From Ignavibacteriales bacterium (GTDB lineage: Bacteria > Bacteroidota > Ignavibacteria > UBA10030): a stretch of DNA of 64,000 bases. The stretch's first letter is position 1; each line of letters starts with the position of its first letter. The stretch spans positions 62,001 through 126,000 of the forward strand of contig JAPLFQ010000010.1 in NCBI GenBank assembly GCA_026390595.1, read 5' to 3'. The translations under genes and the position numbers were made by a program. The notes below the pieces were generated by a model that was not told where the DNA came from, did not search any database, and saw only the letters and a list, made by a program, of their open reading frames with translations. Shown here piece after piece: positions 31,730-40,623 of the stretch.

Positions 31730-34146
31730 TGAATTACTACAATCTCAAAGATACCAAACGAAAGGCGACCCCGAAGCTGGGGTCGCTGATTGCATCCCTG
31801 AAAGATCGGGTGACTTTGGAGGAGGTGGTTGAGCGACTAGGCCTTCCAAAGAAACTCAATCTTCAGAAGACAGGTAGTTCACTTCAGGGGGAGTGCCCAA
31901 CCGGGCACTCCTCTACCAGTGGGCGATGCTTCAGTCTGGATACAGCTAACAATCTCTACCACTGCTTTCACTGTGGTGAGGCAGGAGACATTGTAGAGCT
32001 CGTCGCTTTAGTCAATCACATTGGGAGGTTTCAGGCCGTCCGGTGGATTGCTGAACAGTTCGATCAGAGCGTTATCTCTCAGTTGGATGCCGCCGCTGAC
32101 CAGGAGACGCCCGAGCAAAAGGAATATCACCAACGAGGCGTCCTGTACCAAATGATTTTCGAAGAAGGGAAACGTCAGCTCTCTTTACCAAATGCTCAAC
32201 TGGTGATGGACTACTTGGTGAAGGATCGTGGGTATGATGCTACAAAGTTGGCGGATACGGAGTTCATCTATTGGGACACGGACAAGGACATCCGGGCGTA
32301 TCTGGTCTCAAAAGCACCTCAAATGCAGGATCAGATCGAAGCTCTCAGACTGCAGGGCGGATACGGTGACAATTTCCGTCTAGCAATTCCGTTCAGAGAC
32401 CGTCATGGAGTCATCACTGGTTTTATGAAACGGGCCCACGAGAAGGCTGGATTCACTTTGAGGGGCAAACCAGGTATTCGGTGGGATTCAACTCCTGGAC
32501 TCGACAAGTCGGATCTATTTGGTCTAAATCGGATCCGAAAAGCCGAGGATCTCGTCGTGGTGGAGGGATATCCGGACGCTACGTACCTACCGGCATTGGG
32601 TCTGACGAATATTGTCGCTTTGGGGCAAGCTGCATTTTCGGACAAGTACATCAACGGCTTGCTGTCAAAAGAGGTCAGGCGAATTATCCTTGCACTCGAC
32701 AATGACGGTGGTACAGGTGACAAAAACACGGAAGATATATGCCAGCGTTTGGCCGATTCTGACATCGGGGTATTCGTTATCGATCCGCCAACCATGGGGA
32801 AAGAGAAAGATCCTGATGAGTATGTGCAGATCAATGGAATCGATGCGTTCAAAAAGTTGGTGGCGAACGCAGAGAGTGCCTCGAAGTGGATGGCGAAACG
32901 CCTGATGTCTAAGCACGATCTCAAGTCTGATCTTGGCCGAACACATGCAATCGATGAGGCACTCGACTATGCCGATTCGCTGAAGAACGCACTGGAAGCT
33001 GAGGCTATCGTCGGGGCTCTTGCACTAGAACTCAGCCTGACACCGGAGAACCTGGAGAAAGAGTTCGAGCGCACGCAGCAGAAAAAGGCAGCCGAGCGTC
33101 TGCAGGAAGGCATCGCGAATGTCGGTTCACAGGTGAGGCAGCTCATCCAAAATGGTGAGCCGGAGGAAGCTGCTCGACTTGTAGCCGTAGCGCCTCTCGA
33201 CCTGTTGGCGGATTTTCGGAAGACAAAGCAAGCGCCACAGACCCCGTTGTCGGAATATCTTGGCGAAAAGAAACTGGCTGATCGCAATCGGACTGCTGGA
33301 AAACGGATCGGTTATCAGCTCAACACCTTCTCAGAGGTCGATTCAAAGCTGTGTGGGCTCCAGGCAGGGTTATACATTGCAGCAGCTGATCCGAATATCG
33401 GTAAGACCGCATTCATGGTCAGTCTGGCCATCGATGTCCTGAAAGCCAATCCAGACGTTCATTCTCTGTTCTATACGATGGATGATAGCCGGGATACAAT
33501 AATTAATCGATTCCTGGCGAACCGGACAGATATGGCAATCAACTCGATCCGCTTTAAGCCAGTCGGCACACCCGAGGAACAGATGATCGACACAGCCTAC
33601 AAAGAAATGGGACAGTGGGCGTCCTCAGGGAGACTCGACATAAAGGAGATCTCAGAATGGCTAACGATGAGCGCAATACAGAATGACATCCAAAGTCATC
33701 CACATCGGGATAAACTTGTGGTTTTCATCGATGGACTCTATAACGTTCCGATGGACGAGAACTTCCGGTCGTTGCGTGAAGAGAACATTCAACGTGCTAA
33801 TCAAGTGAAGCAGCTGGTGAAACTCTTCAAGATTCCAGTCATCGCAACCGCAGAATTCCGCAAGCAAGGGCGTGAAGAGCCAGCCGCAGGTCGGGGAGCC
33901 AGAACTATTCACGATATCATGGAAACTGGCAAGTACGGTTACAACGCGGATTTGATCTGGTTGCTGTCTCCGAAAGATCCAGACAAATATGCCACTGAGG
34001 ATGAACCGATCATCTTGATGGAGTTCGGCAAGAACAAGCTGGAGTCATTCCGTGGCAGAATCGAACTCAAATTCATTCGTGCGAAATCCACAATGATTCC
34101 AATGGGTGGAATCGTTACGACAACTGCTTCTCAACAACTTTTCTGA
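31729..34146 (+). CDS. Primase-helicase fusion (CHC2, Toprim and DnaB-like domains)
   Basis: An 805-residue replication protein combining primase and helicase, as in T7 gp4. The zinc finger is C56-x3-H60 ... C79-x2-C82 (GECPTGH...YHCFHCGEAGD). The Toprim domain has VVVEGYPD at about 270-280 and LALDNDGG for the metal site. The helicase Walker A is AADPNIGKTAF (about 548-558), with Ala where DnaB usually has Gly, and VVFIDGLYN as Walker B. It would open DNA and lay primers for the element's own replication. Coupled to the coiled-coil gene upstream; 13 bases before the next gene. Confidence 0.92.
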   Translation: MNYYNLKDTKRKATPKLGSLIASLKDRVTLEEVVERLGLPKKLNLQKTGSSLQGECPTGHSSTSGRCFSLDTANNLYHCFHCGEAGDIVELVALVNHIGRFQAVRWIAEQFDQSVISQLDAAADQETPEQKEYHQRGVLYQMIFEEGKRQLSLPNAQLVMDYLVKDRGYDATKLADTEFIYWDTDKDIRAYLVSKAPQMQDQIEALRLQGGYGDNFRLAIPFRDRHGVITGFMKRAHEKAGFTLRGKPGIRWDSTPGLDKSDLFGLNRIRKAEDLVVVEGYPDATYLPALGLTNIVALGQAAFSDKYINGLLSKEVRRIILALDNDGGTGDKNTEDICQRLADSDIGVFVIDPPTMGKEKDPDEYVQINGIDAFKKLVANAESASKWMAKRLMSKHDLKSDLGRTHAIDEALDYADSLKNALEAEAIVGALALELSLTPENLEKEFERTQQKKAAERLQEGIANVGSQVRQLIQNGEPEEAARLVAVAPLDLLADFRKTKQAPQTPLSEYLGEKKLADRNRTAGKRIGYQLNTFSEVDSKLCGLQAGLYIAAADPNIGKTAFMVSLAIDVLKANPDVHSLFYTMDDSRDTIINRFLANRTDMAINSIRFKPVGTPEEQMIDTAYKEMGQWASSGRLDIKEISEWLTMSAIQNDIQSHPHRDKLVVFIDGLYNVPMDENFRSLREENIQRANQVKQLVKLFKIPVIATAEFRKQGREEPAAGRGARTIHDIMETGKYGYNADLIWLLSPKDPDKYATEDEPIILMEFGKNKLESFRGRIELKFIRAKSTMIPMGGIVTTTASQQLF

Positions 34147-34159
34147 AAGGAACAAAATC

Positions 34160-34507
34160 ATGGGACACGTGCATAACATAATCCAACAAATGAAACAAAA
34201 ACAGGTGCAGGCTACCACAGCTGCACCTGCTGTTCCACAAGTATTCGACCTTCCTGGGGATCATCGTCTGGTCAAGATTATACAGGCGCAAATCCTCGCG
34301 ACCAAACAGGAATACACGCGTAGTTTGAAATGGCTGCGAGATGCGAATCAGAAGTATCTGCGCCTGAGAGCAAAGGACAAGCGGGAATACCTACGGAAGC
34401 AGATCGTGGCAACAAAAGAACATATGGCCAAATTACTCACGCAGATTGGGTCATACTCCGCCGACGAGCGAATGCATGGATTCGTGGAGGTGCAAAATGC
34501 CAACTGA
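34160..34507 (+). CDS. Small helical protein between primase-helicase and Rep-like gene
   Basis: A 115-residue basic, helical protein. A Gln-rich N-terminus with an Ala/Pro stretch (TTAAPAVPQVF) is followed by a long amphipathic helix (KIIQAQILATKQEYTRSLKWLRDANQKYLRLRAKDKREYLRKQIV). GAAAGGAAC supports 34160 over the longer frame from 34106. Its last codons overlap the next gene's start (ATGCCAACTGA). No family known; probably a replication accessory. Confidence 0.55.
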   Translation: MGHVHNIIQQMKQKQVQATTAAPAVPQVFDLPGDHRLVKIIQAQILATKQEYTRSLKWLRDANQKYLRLRAKDKREYLRKQIVATKEHMAKLLTQIGSYSADERMHGFVEVQNAN

Positions 34508-35492
34508 ATGCATTCGAGTAAGCATACATTCTGAGGCGTTGAAGTTTGGGCAAACACCAGATCCGCTCAAGCCTGATCTGAAGGACCTTGTGGTTGACAA
34601 TTCCGTCCTTGCTGACGCCCAGAAAGAAGGGATCACGAGTATAGGATACAATCTGAGCTATGCCGAGGATAGGGCTCTCTTTGCTGTCCAGAAACTGCTC
34701 GACAGAACAGACTTCAAGGGTAATTCACGGCCGGTCAAATCAACCATGCCGGACACGTACTATTACTATGACGAGCTGCCGGTTCTCGAGATCAAATCGA
34801 CCGAGTATCTTGACGCATATGGTGTTCGGAAGTTGAAAACACAGCGGCATAAGAATGAATACAGTCCAGAAGCGAGGCGGGACGCTCTCGACGTTCTGCG
34901 GAGCTTAGACGAGCAGAAATATCTTTTAGCGTACGACAAGAGCCGAGGCCAAGACACTCGAAAAATGCACCGAGTTGAGGCTGTGGCCCCATTGATAAAA
35001 CTCGAATGGATGAAGGGGAACCGGATGATAAGAATTGTCCCCAATCCTGTTCTTGTGGATCACATTGACAGTTACTATGTTCTAAAGCCAGCTGACATCT
35101 TCACATTGGTTGACGGACGATCACCGACTCGATTACGCTTTCTCGAGTTTCTGCTATACCAAGCGGAAATGAAAAGGCGGAAAGAGGTCAGAGACGAAGA
35201 ATCCTCAGATTACGAAGTTAGGCTTCAACCAGGAGTGATTGCTCATCGGCTTCGGCTTGAAGGCCTGATATCGGCAAATCAGAGGTCAAGATTGCGGGGG
35301 ACGATAAACGATCTCTATGCGTTTGGCAAGGAGATCGGTTTCCTGGATTCATACTCAGTGGATCAACCGGGCTCCAAAGCCAGATTTGTCGACGTCCTCG
35401 GCCTGAACAAGACCAAGTTCGAAGAAATCAGAGGGAAGTTGGGTCTAGTACCTATGGTAGGAAAGTCTACCATCATCAGTAGCGGAGTCTAG
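34497..35492 (+). CDS. Putative replication initiator / winged-helix protein
   Basis: A 331-residue basic protein. The C-terminal part (RLRFLEFLLYQAEMKRRKE...YEVRLQPGVIAHRLRLEGLISANQRSRLRGTINDLYAFGKEIGFL, about residues 210-295) reads like a winged-helix domain of plasmid replication initiators. The N-terminal half has no clear motif. GTGGAGG places the start at 34497, inside the previous gene's end. The presence of three tandem 11-bp repeats 180 bases downstream fits an initiator binding its own iterons. A transcription regulator is the main alternative. Confidence 0.5.
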   Translation: MPTECIRVSIHSEALKFGQTPDPLKPDLKDLVVDNSVLADAQKEGITSIGYNLSYAEDRALFAVQKLLDRTDFKGNSRPVKSTMPDTYYYYDELPVLEIKSTEYLDAYGVRKLKTQRHKNEYSPEARRDALDVLRSLDEQKYLLAYDKSRGQDTRKMHRVEAVAPLIKLEWMKGNRMIRIVPNPVLVDHIDSYYVLKPADIFTLVDGRSPTRLRFLEFLLYQAEMKRRKEVRDEESSDYEVRLQPGVIAHRLRLEGLISANQRSRLRGTINDLYAFGKEIGFLDSYSVDQPGSKARFVDVLGLNKTKFEEIRGKLGLVPMVGKSTIISSGV

Positions 35493-35559
35493 TACTGTTG
35501 GTAGTGTGAGCATCATATCGATCCATGTCCATCGCGGTTTCATCGACCATTTGGACCTT

Positions 35560-35613
35560 TATGATATATCTATGATATATTAATACCCACCCTCTGCTAC
35601 CGCGGCGGGTGGG
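35560..35613. repeat. AT-rich direct repeat and GC hairpin downstream of Rep-like gene
   Basis: TATGATATATC (35560-35570) is followed directly by TATGATATATT (35571-35581). Next comes an inverted repeat CCCACCC (35586-35592) / GGGTGGG (35607-35613) with a 14-base loop. An AT-rich block next to a hairpin and iterons is typical of replication origins, but the hairpin could also be a terminator for the operon. Confidence 0.45.
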
Positions 35614-35674
35614 AAGGATTTTCCTGATTGCAGACGGAACTCCTTTTTAGTATATTGAAAACACACCGAGACAG

Positions 35675-35707
35675 GTGGTAACAAAGTGGTAACAAGGTGG
35701 TAACACT
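35675..35707. repeat. Three tandem 11-bp iterons
   Basis: GTGGTAACAAA, GTGGTAACAAG and GTGGTAACACT follow each other without spacer. They share GTGGTAACA. They lie between the Rep-like gene and the tRNA, so they may be initiator iterons or integrase arm-type sites. Confidence 0.65.
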
Positions 35708-35829
35708 TTTTACCCAGTTCTTTCAAAGCAGGCTAGAAAGTAATGATAGTGGCATTTGAAGCGCTCTCAATTTCTGAGCAAATTCAGGGATTCTGAGAGG
35801 CGTGTACCGAAAAATGCCGGGAAAGACCT

Positions 35830-35903
35830 CGGAACGTAGCGCAGCCCGGTAGCGCACTTGCTTGGGGTGCAAGGGGTCGCGGGTTCAAATCCCGCCGTTC
35901 CGA
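35830..35903 (+). tRNA. tRNA-Pro (anticodon GGG)
   Basis: A complete cloverleaf can be folded: acceptor arm CGGAACG / CGTTCCG with discriminator A, D-arm region AGCGCAGCCCGGTAGCGC, anticodon stem CTTGC / GCAAG around loop TTGGGGT (anticodon GGG), and T-arm GCGGGTTCAAATCCCGC. No CCA is encoded. It sits directly before a truncated tyrosine integrase, so its 3' end is a probable attachment site. Confidence 0.93.
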
Positions 35904-35930
35904 CGAAAAGCGGCAATTTCACGAGCACTG

Positions 35931-35981
35931 AAACCCACTGCTAATAGACTGCTCATAACAGTCGAGGTAGCCAGTGGGTTT
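35931..35981 (+). terminator. Hairpin after tRNA-Pro
   Basis: AAACCCACTG (35931-35940) pairs with CAGTGGGTTT (35972-35981), and inner CTA/TAG bases extend the stem. T residues follow. It is a likely terminator for the tRNA. The integrase remnant's GTG start (35974) lies in its 3' arm. Confidence 0.6.
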
Positions 35982-36222
35982 TCTATTTGCATCTCTCTTC
36001 AAACGCGCCAACGGCGTTTGGTATATCCTCTACACCCATCAGGGTCGTCAACGTTGGATTTCAACGAAGACGAAGCAGAAAGCTGAAGCCCTGAAGCGTC
36101 TCAAAAGTTTCCAGGAGCCTCCCTCCGATCAGCCCAAATCAATAAGCCTCTCAGAGTTCACGAAGGAGTTCCTTGCCTTTGCAGAAGCGAACGACTTTCG
36201 CGGCTCGTACGAGCTCGGTTGA
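35974..36222 (+). pseudogene. Truncated tyrosine-type integrase (N-terminal fragment)
   Basis: An 82-codon fragment. LFKRANGVWYILYTHQGRQRWISTKTKQKAEALKRL is the arm-binding N-terminal pattern of tyrosine recombinases, and SISLSEFTKEFLAFAEANDF is the beginning of the core-binding domain. The frame then stops; the catalytic domain (about 200 more residues) is absent, and I find no continuation in other frames to 36.7 kb. The start is GTG with GAGGTAG upstream. It is 70 bases from the tRNA 3' end, the normal place for an integrase, so this is a decayed or deleted element end. Confidence 0.7.
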
Positions 36223-36694
36223 CGTTTTCGCTGCTTCCGTCCAGCCTCGCGGACCAACAGATTGTCACGGCGGTTTCTCCAGAGGATTGATCACGCCGCT
36301 TGTGAAGAATTGTTGAGTTATCTGACGATTGCCCAACGTGAGAGCGAACAAAAAAAATACGCTTTATCGTGTATTGTGAGATGCTTGCCATATCGATAGC
36401 TTACTTTGTTGCGGAAAATGCACAGCTCTCATAGTCGAAGCCGTTGATCGAAGTGTGCGAACCCTCCTCGCACAGAAGACGGCTTCCCCCTTCTATTGAG
36501 TGTTGGGGCAACAGCCACATTTGAAACAATGTGGGACGTATGTCATCCCGGATGGCGGTTGACCTGTGCACCATGATACCCACCGTGGCGAATCAGGCCC
36601 CTCATTGTTCAAACGAGGCGACGTGCCATGATGCGGAGTATCCTCTTAAAGGCGACCATAGCGCCTCTGTAAACTCAACCCTCAAAGGTATGTA
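36223..36694. other. Gene-free stretch after integrase remnant
   Basis: No ORF here has a recognisable product on either strand. It may be scar DNA from loss of the integrase gene together with the promoter for the following sensor kinase. An ATG with a weak AAAGG element begins the next gene at 36695. Confidence 0.4.
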
Positions 36695-39600
36695 ATGAAG
36701 ACTATTTGGCAACGCCTGCGAAGCCTTGCAAGACCTCCCGGCAAGTGGAACGACGAACAACAACGTCAGGCCGAGGTACTCCATATTTCTTTTATCCTCA
36801 TCTTTGTTGCCGGGCTTCTCTATGCCATCCTGCCGTCATCAATCCTCGCCGGACAAGGCATGTACTACGGTGCGGCGATGCTGTGCGGCATGATTGGGAG
36901 TCTTCTCCTCCGCTTTCGCTATCTCCATCTCTCGAGTGTTCTGACAGTTTCCACGCTTTGGATTGTCTTCACAGCTGGAGCGTTTACGGAGGGGGGCATC
37001 ACGTCGAGTTCCTTCGCAGGGAACGTAGCGATCATCATTTTCGCGGGGCTGGTGCTTGGCCTGCGGGGCGCCATTACCACCGCCGGTGTAAGTATTGTTG
37101 CGGCGGGACTCCTTGTCTACCTCTCACATCACGATTTGTTGCCTCCGCCGGTGCTTATATATTCGGAGATGAATATCTTCGCCGATTTCGCCGTGTATCT
37201 TTCATTCACTGCACTTTTTACCGGAATCGCCATTCACCGCATTGACCAATCCACTGCCCGCACGAAGCAGGAACTTGAGCAGCGAAAGAAGGCGGAGGAA
37301 TCACTGAGTCTGAATGAAAAGCGGATGAACGATATCATGTTCAGCATGGCAGAGTGGGTGTGGGAGGTTGACGAGAATGGTGTCTATACGTACACTTCGC
37401 AGAAGCGCGCTGACCTTTTTGGGCAATCCCATGAAGAGATTATCGGGAAGACACCATTCAATTTCATGCCACCCGATGAAGCCAAGAGAGTGGCAGCGAT
37501 ATTCTCTGAGATCGCGGCAACCAAGGCGCCCATCAAGGATCTCGAAAACTGGATCATTGGGAACGATGGCGAGAGAATCTGCCTCCTCACCAATGGTGTG
37601 CCCATACTCGACGAAGAGGGGAATCTTAAAGGTTACCGCGGCGTGGACAAGGACATCACCGAGCGCAAGAAGGCGGAGAAAGCTCTCGAACAGCAAAACC
37701 TTGTGCTGGTCAAATTGAACGCGCTGGCACTTGGACTTGCATCGTTACCTTCGAGTCAGGATATGCATGAGTTTATCGCGAAGAAGCTCAAAGAGACAAC
37801 CGGTGCCTATGCGGTTGCATTCAGTGTGTACGAGCCGGACAACAGAGTTCTCAGAACGACGAATCTCGAAGTGGATCCTGGAATACTTGAGAAGGTTACC
37901 AAAATATTGGGGAACAAGATAGGCGATCTCAAATACTCTGTCAATGACGACATCTACAAAAAGATAACCACTGAGGTAGTTGGGACACGACACACATTAA
38001 CCGACGTGAGTTTTGGAACGATTCCACCAATCATCGGTGCTGCCATAGAGAAACTGACGGGCGTCGATCGATTCATCGGTATCGCTTCAGTCATTGAAGG
38101 TGAACTCTATGGCGCCTCAATGCTGGTTCTCAAGACCGGTGAACCGGAGCCAGCTGCTGAATTCCTTGAGTCGTGTGCGAACATCATAGCTGTCTCGTTA
38201 CGTCGCAGGCGGGCCGAGGACGCGTTGCGGGAAAGCGAACAGAACTACAGAACGTTGGCCGACTCGGGCCTGGCGCTCATTTGGACCGCAGGGACTGACA
38301 AGCTCTGCAATTATTTCAATAACACTTGGCTGAACTTCACAGGACGCACCTTGGAACAGGAGTTGGGGAATGGCTGGGCGGATGGCGTCTATGCAGACGA
38401 CCTGCAGCATTGCTTCGACATCTATGTGGGCGCATTCGATCGGCGCGAACCTTTCAGCATGGAGTATCGACTCCGCCGACACGACGGCGAGTATCGCTGG
38501 ATTCTGGACAATGGCAACCCACGCTACGACAGCAAAGGGCTTTTCATCGGCTATATAGGCCATTGCCTTGACATCACCGAGCGCAAGCAGGCGGAGAGAA
38601 TGTTGAACGAAATTGTGCTCAAGAATCCGATGTCGATTCAAATTCTGGATAAGGAGGGGTTCACACTGGAAGTGAACACGTCGTTCAAAGTGCTTTTCGG
38701 ATCTGTTCCACCTTCGGACTATTCGATGTTTCATGATCTTCAATTAGCACAACTCGGAATGGGAGAGATCTTCGAACATCTAAGAAATGGTGAGATTGTT
38801 CACTTTCCTGATACGTATTTCAACGCGCATGATTCGGTCCCGGAGTTCCCGGATGTCCCTGCCTGGATAAGGGCTATCGGTTTCCCGCTCAACGACAGCG
38901 ATGACAAGCCTGAAAAATTCGTTCTCATGCATGAGAACATCACCGAACGTAAACGGGCGGAAGAAAAACTACTTCATTCAGAACTGCGGTTCCGATCCGT
39001 ATGGAACAATTCCGCGGATGGTATGCGATTGACTGATCGTGAGGGTCGGATCCTGGATGTGAACGACGCATACTGCAAACTTGTGAAGATACCGCGTGAA
39101 GAGTTGTTGGGCCAACTATTCTCAATCACCTACCAGAGAGAAGGTCCGACTGATGATCTCAGCGTGTACCAAAAACGATTCGATAGAAGCGAGACTATTA
39201 CCAATCTGATCGGCAGGGCGACGCTCCGAACTGGTGAAGTGGTTCACCTTGAGGTGACGAGCTCATTTATCGAGATCACCGGTCACGGAACAATGCTCCT
39301 TTCCCTTTTTCGCGACATCACCCAACGCGAGCGTTCTGAAGAGGCCTTGCGTCAGGCACAGAAGTCGGAAAGTATCGGAACGCTGGCGGGCGGTATTGCG
39401 CACGACTTCAACAATCTTCTCAATGCAATGCTCGGTCAATCGAGCCTCGCCTTGGGAAAACTGTCTCACGAAAGTCCGGCAAGGAGTCACATCGAAAAGT
39501 CGATCAAGGCGGCTGATAGGGCGGCCGATCTGACGAGGCAGTTGCTCGCCTACTCGGGCAAGGGGAGGTTCCTCGTCGAAGAAATCGATCTCAACCTCGT

Positions 39601-40489
39601 CGTGAAAGAAAACGTCCAGATACTCGAAGTCTCAGTCCCCAAGACTACTCAGATACGTTTTGAATTGGGCTCTCCCCCTCCCCGTATTCAGGGAGACGTC
39701 GGTCAGATCCAGCAAGTTATCATGAACCTCATCATCAATGCCGGTGAGGCCGTGGGGCCGAATCCCGGAACCGTCACCGTTCGCACAGGCCGCATCGAGC
39801 TCGCGCAGAATGAAACGAAGTATTGGAAGTATTCCGCCACTCCGCTCGCACCAGGCAGCTATGCCTTGTTGCAGGTAAGCGACAATGGACACGGGATGAA
39901 GCAAGAGGTGCTGGATCGCATTTTCGATCCTTTTTTCACCACCAAGTTCACGGGCCGGGGACTCGGTCTGGCAGCCGTTCTGGGTATCATCCGGGGACAC
40001 AAAGGAGGTGTCCACATCACAAGTGAAGAAGGAAAAGGAACGCGGTTTGACGTAGTCTTCCCGCTGGTGGGGACTTCTCTGACTGCCGATGCCCGGGAAA
40101 AGCAGATGGCACCGGTGACCGATGGCGCAGGAAAAACCATTCTTGTGATCGATGACGAAGCTTCCGTGCTCGAGCTCTTGACGGATATCTTCTCTGACGC
40201 CAAGTTCACGGTGATCGGAGCACTCAACCCGTTGGAAGGTATCGAACTCTATCGCCGTCACCAGCCTGACATCGCCGCGGTGGTACTGGACTACTCCATG
40301 CCGGGAATGGACGGAAAGGCAGCCTTTGAGGAACTGGCGAGAATTAACAAAGACGTCAAGGTTCTTCTGTGCTCGGGATATTCGGAGGAGGAAACGTCAG
40401 CTGTCTTTGGTGATATCCGGCCGGCTGGGTTCATACAGAAACCGTACCAGCCAGCTGCACTCCTGGAACGAATTTCACGCCTGATTTGA
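36695..40489 (+). CDS. Hybrid sensor histidine kinase (membrane, multiple PAS, GAF, REC)
   Basis: A 1264-residue signalling protein. Five or six membrane helices lie at about 30-180, followed by a short coiled coil, a PAS domain (about 210-330, ending in ITERKKAEKAL), a GAF-like domain (about 335-505), three further PAS units (about 510-890), a dimerisation helix with the phospho-acceptor His in GGIAHDFNNLL, an ATPase domain ([33 protein letters not shown]) and a receiver with Asp in VVLDYSMPGMDG. No output domain follows, so a separate phosphotransfer protein or regulator is expected. The signal is unknown. It is the first clear chromosomal-type gene to the right of the element. Confidence 0.9.
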   Translation: MKTIWQRLRSLARPPGKWNDEQQRQAEVLHISFILIFVAGLLYAILPSSILAGQGMYYGAAMLCGMIGSLLLRFRYLHLSSVLTVSTLWIVFTAGAFTEGGITSSSFAGNVAIIIFAGLVLGLRGAITTAGVSIVAAGLLVYLSHHDLLPPPVLIYSEMNIFADFAVYLSFTALFTGIAIHRIDQSTARTKQELEQRKKAEESLSLNEKRMNDIMFSMAEWVWEVDENGVYTYTSQKRADLFGQSHEEIIGKTPFNFMPPDEAKRVAAIFSEIAATKAPIKDLENWIIGNDGERICLLTNGVPILDEEGNLKGYRGVDKDITERKKAEKALEQQNLVLVKLNALALGLASLPSSQDMHEFIAKKLKETTGAYAVAFSVYEPDNRVLRTTNLEVDPGILEKVTKILGNKIGDLKYSVNDDIYKKITTEVVGTRHTLTDVSFGTIPPIIGAAIEKLTGVDRFIGIASVIEGELYGASMLVLKTGEPEPAAEFLESCANIIAVSLRRRRAEDALRESEQNYRTLADSGLALIWTAGTDKLCNYFNNTWLNFTGRTLEQELGNGWADGVYADDLQHCFDIYVGAFDRREPFSMEYRLRRHDGEYRWILDNGNPRYDSKGLFIGYIGHCLDITERKQAERMLNEIVLKNPMSIQILDKEGFTLEVNTSFKVLFGSVPPSDYSMFHDLQLAQLGMGEIFEHLRNGEIVHFPDTYFNAHDSVPEFPDVPAWIRAIGFPLNDSDDKPEKFVLMHENITERKRAEEKLLHSELRFRSVWNNSADGMRLTDREGRILDVNDAYCKLVKIPREELLGQLFSITYQREGPTDDLSVYQKRFDRSETITNLIGRATLRTGEVVHLEVTSSFIEITGHGTMLLSLFRDITQRERSEEALRQAQKSESIGTLAGGIAHDFNNLLNAMLGQSSLALGKLSHESPARSHIEKSIKAADRAADLTRQLLAYSGKGRFLVEEIDLNLVVKENVQILEVSVPKTTQIRFELGSPPPRIQGDVGQIQQVIMNLIINAGEAVGPNPGTVTVRTGRIELAQNETKYWKYSATPLAPGSYALLQVSDNGHGMKQEVLDRIFDPFFTTKFTGRGLGLAAVLGIIRGHKGGVHITSEEGKGTRFDVVFPLVGTSLTADAREKQMAPVTDGAGKTILVIDDEASVLELLTDIFSDAKFTVIGALNPLEGIELYRRHQPDIAAVVLDYSMPGMDGKAAFEELARINKDVKVLLCSGYSEEETSAVFGDIRPAGFIQKPYQPAALLERISRLI

Positions 40490-40623
40490 AAAACGACTGC
40501 TTTCATCCTGTATTGTCGTTTCAACTAGACTGCCATTTCGACCGATAGGGTGAAATCTGATCAGAGCCCGTGTAAGATTTCTCATCGCGGGGCTCCTCGA
40601 AATGACGGCAGCGTGGGAAGTTG

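Noticed and set aside
1-35829. Complete prophage
   Set aside because: Replication and DNA-end genes are phage-like, but no capsid, portal, terminase, tail or lysis gene is seen in the window; plasmid-like or integrative element is equally possible.
35862-36086. ORF starting within the tRNA
   Set aside because: It begins inside the tRNA-Pro gene; the integrase fragment in another frame explains the region better.
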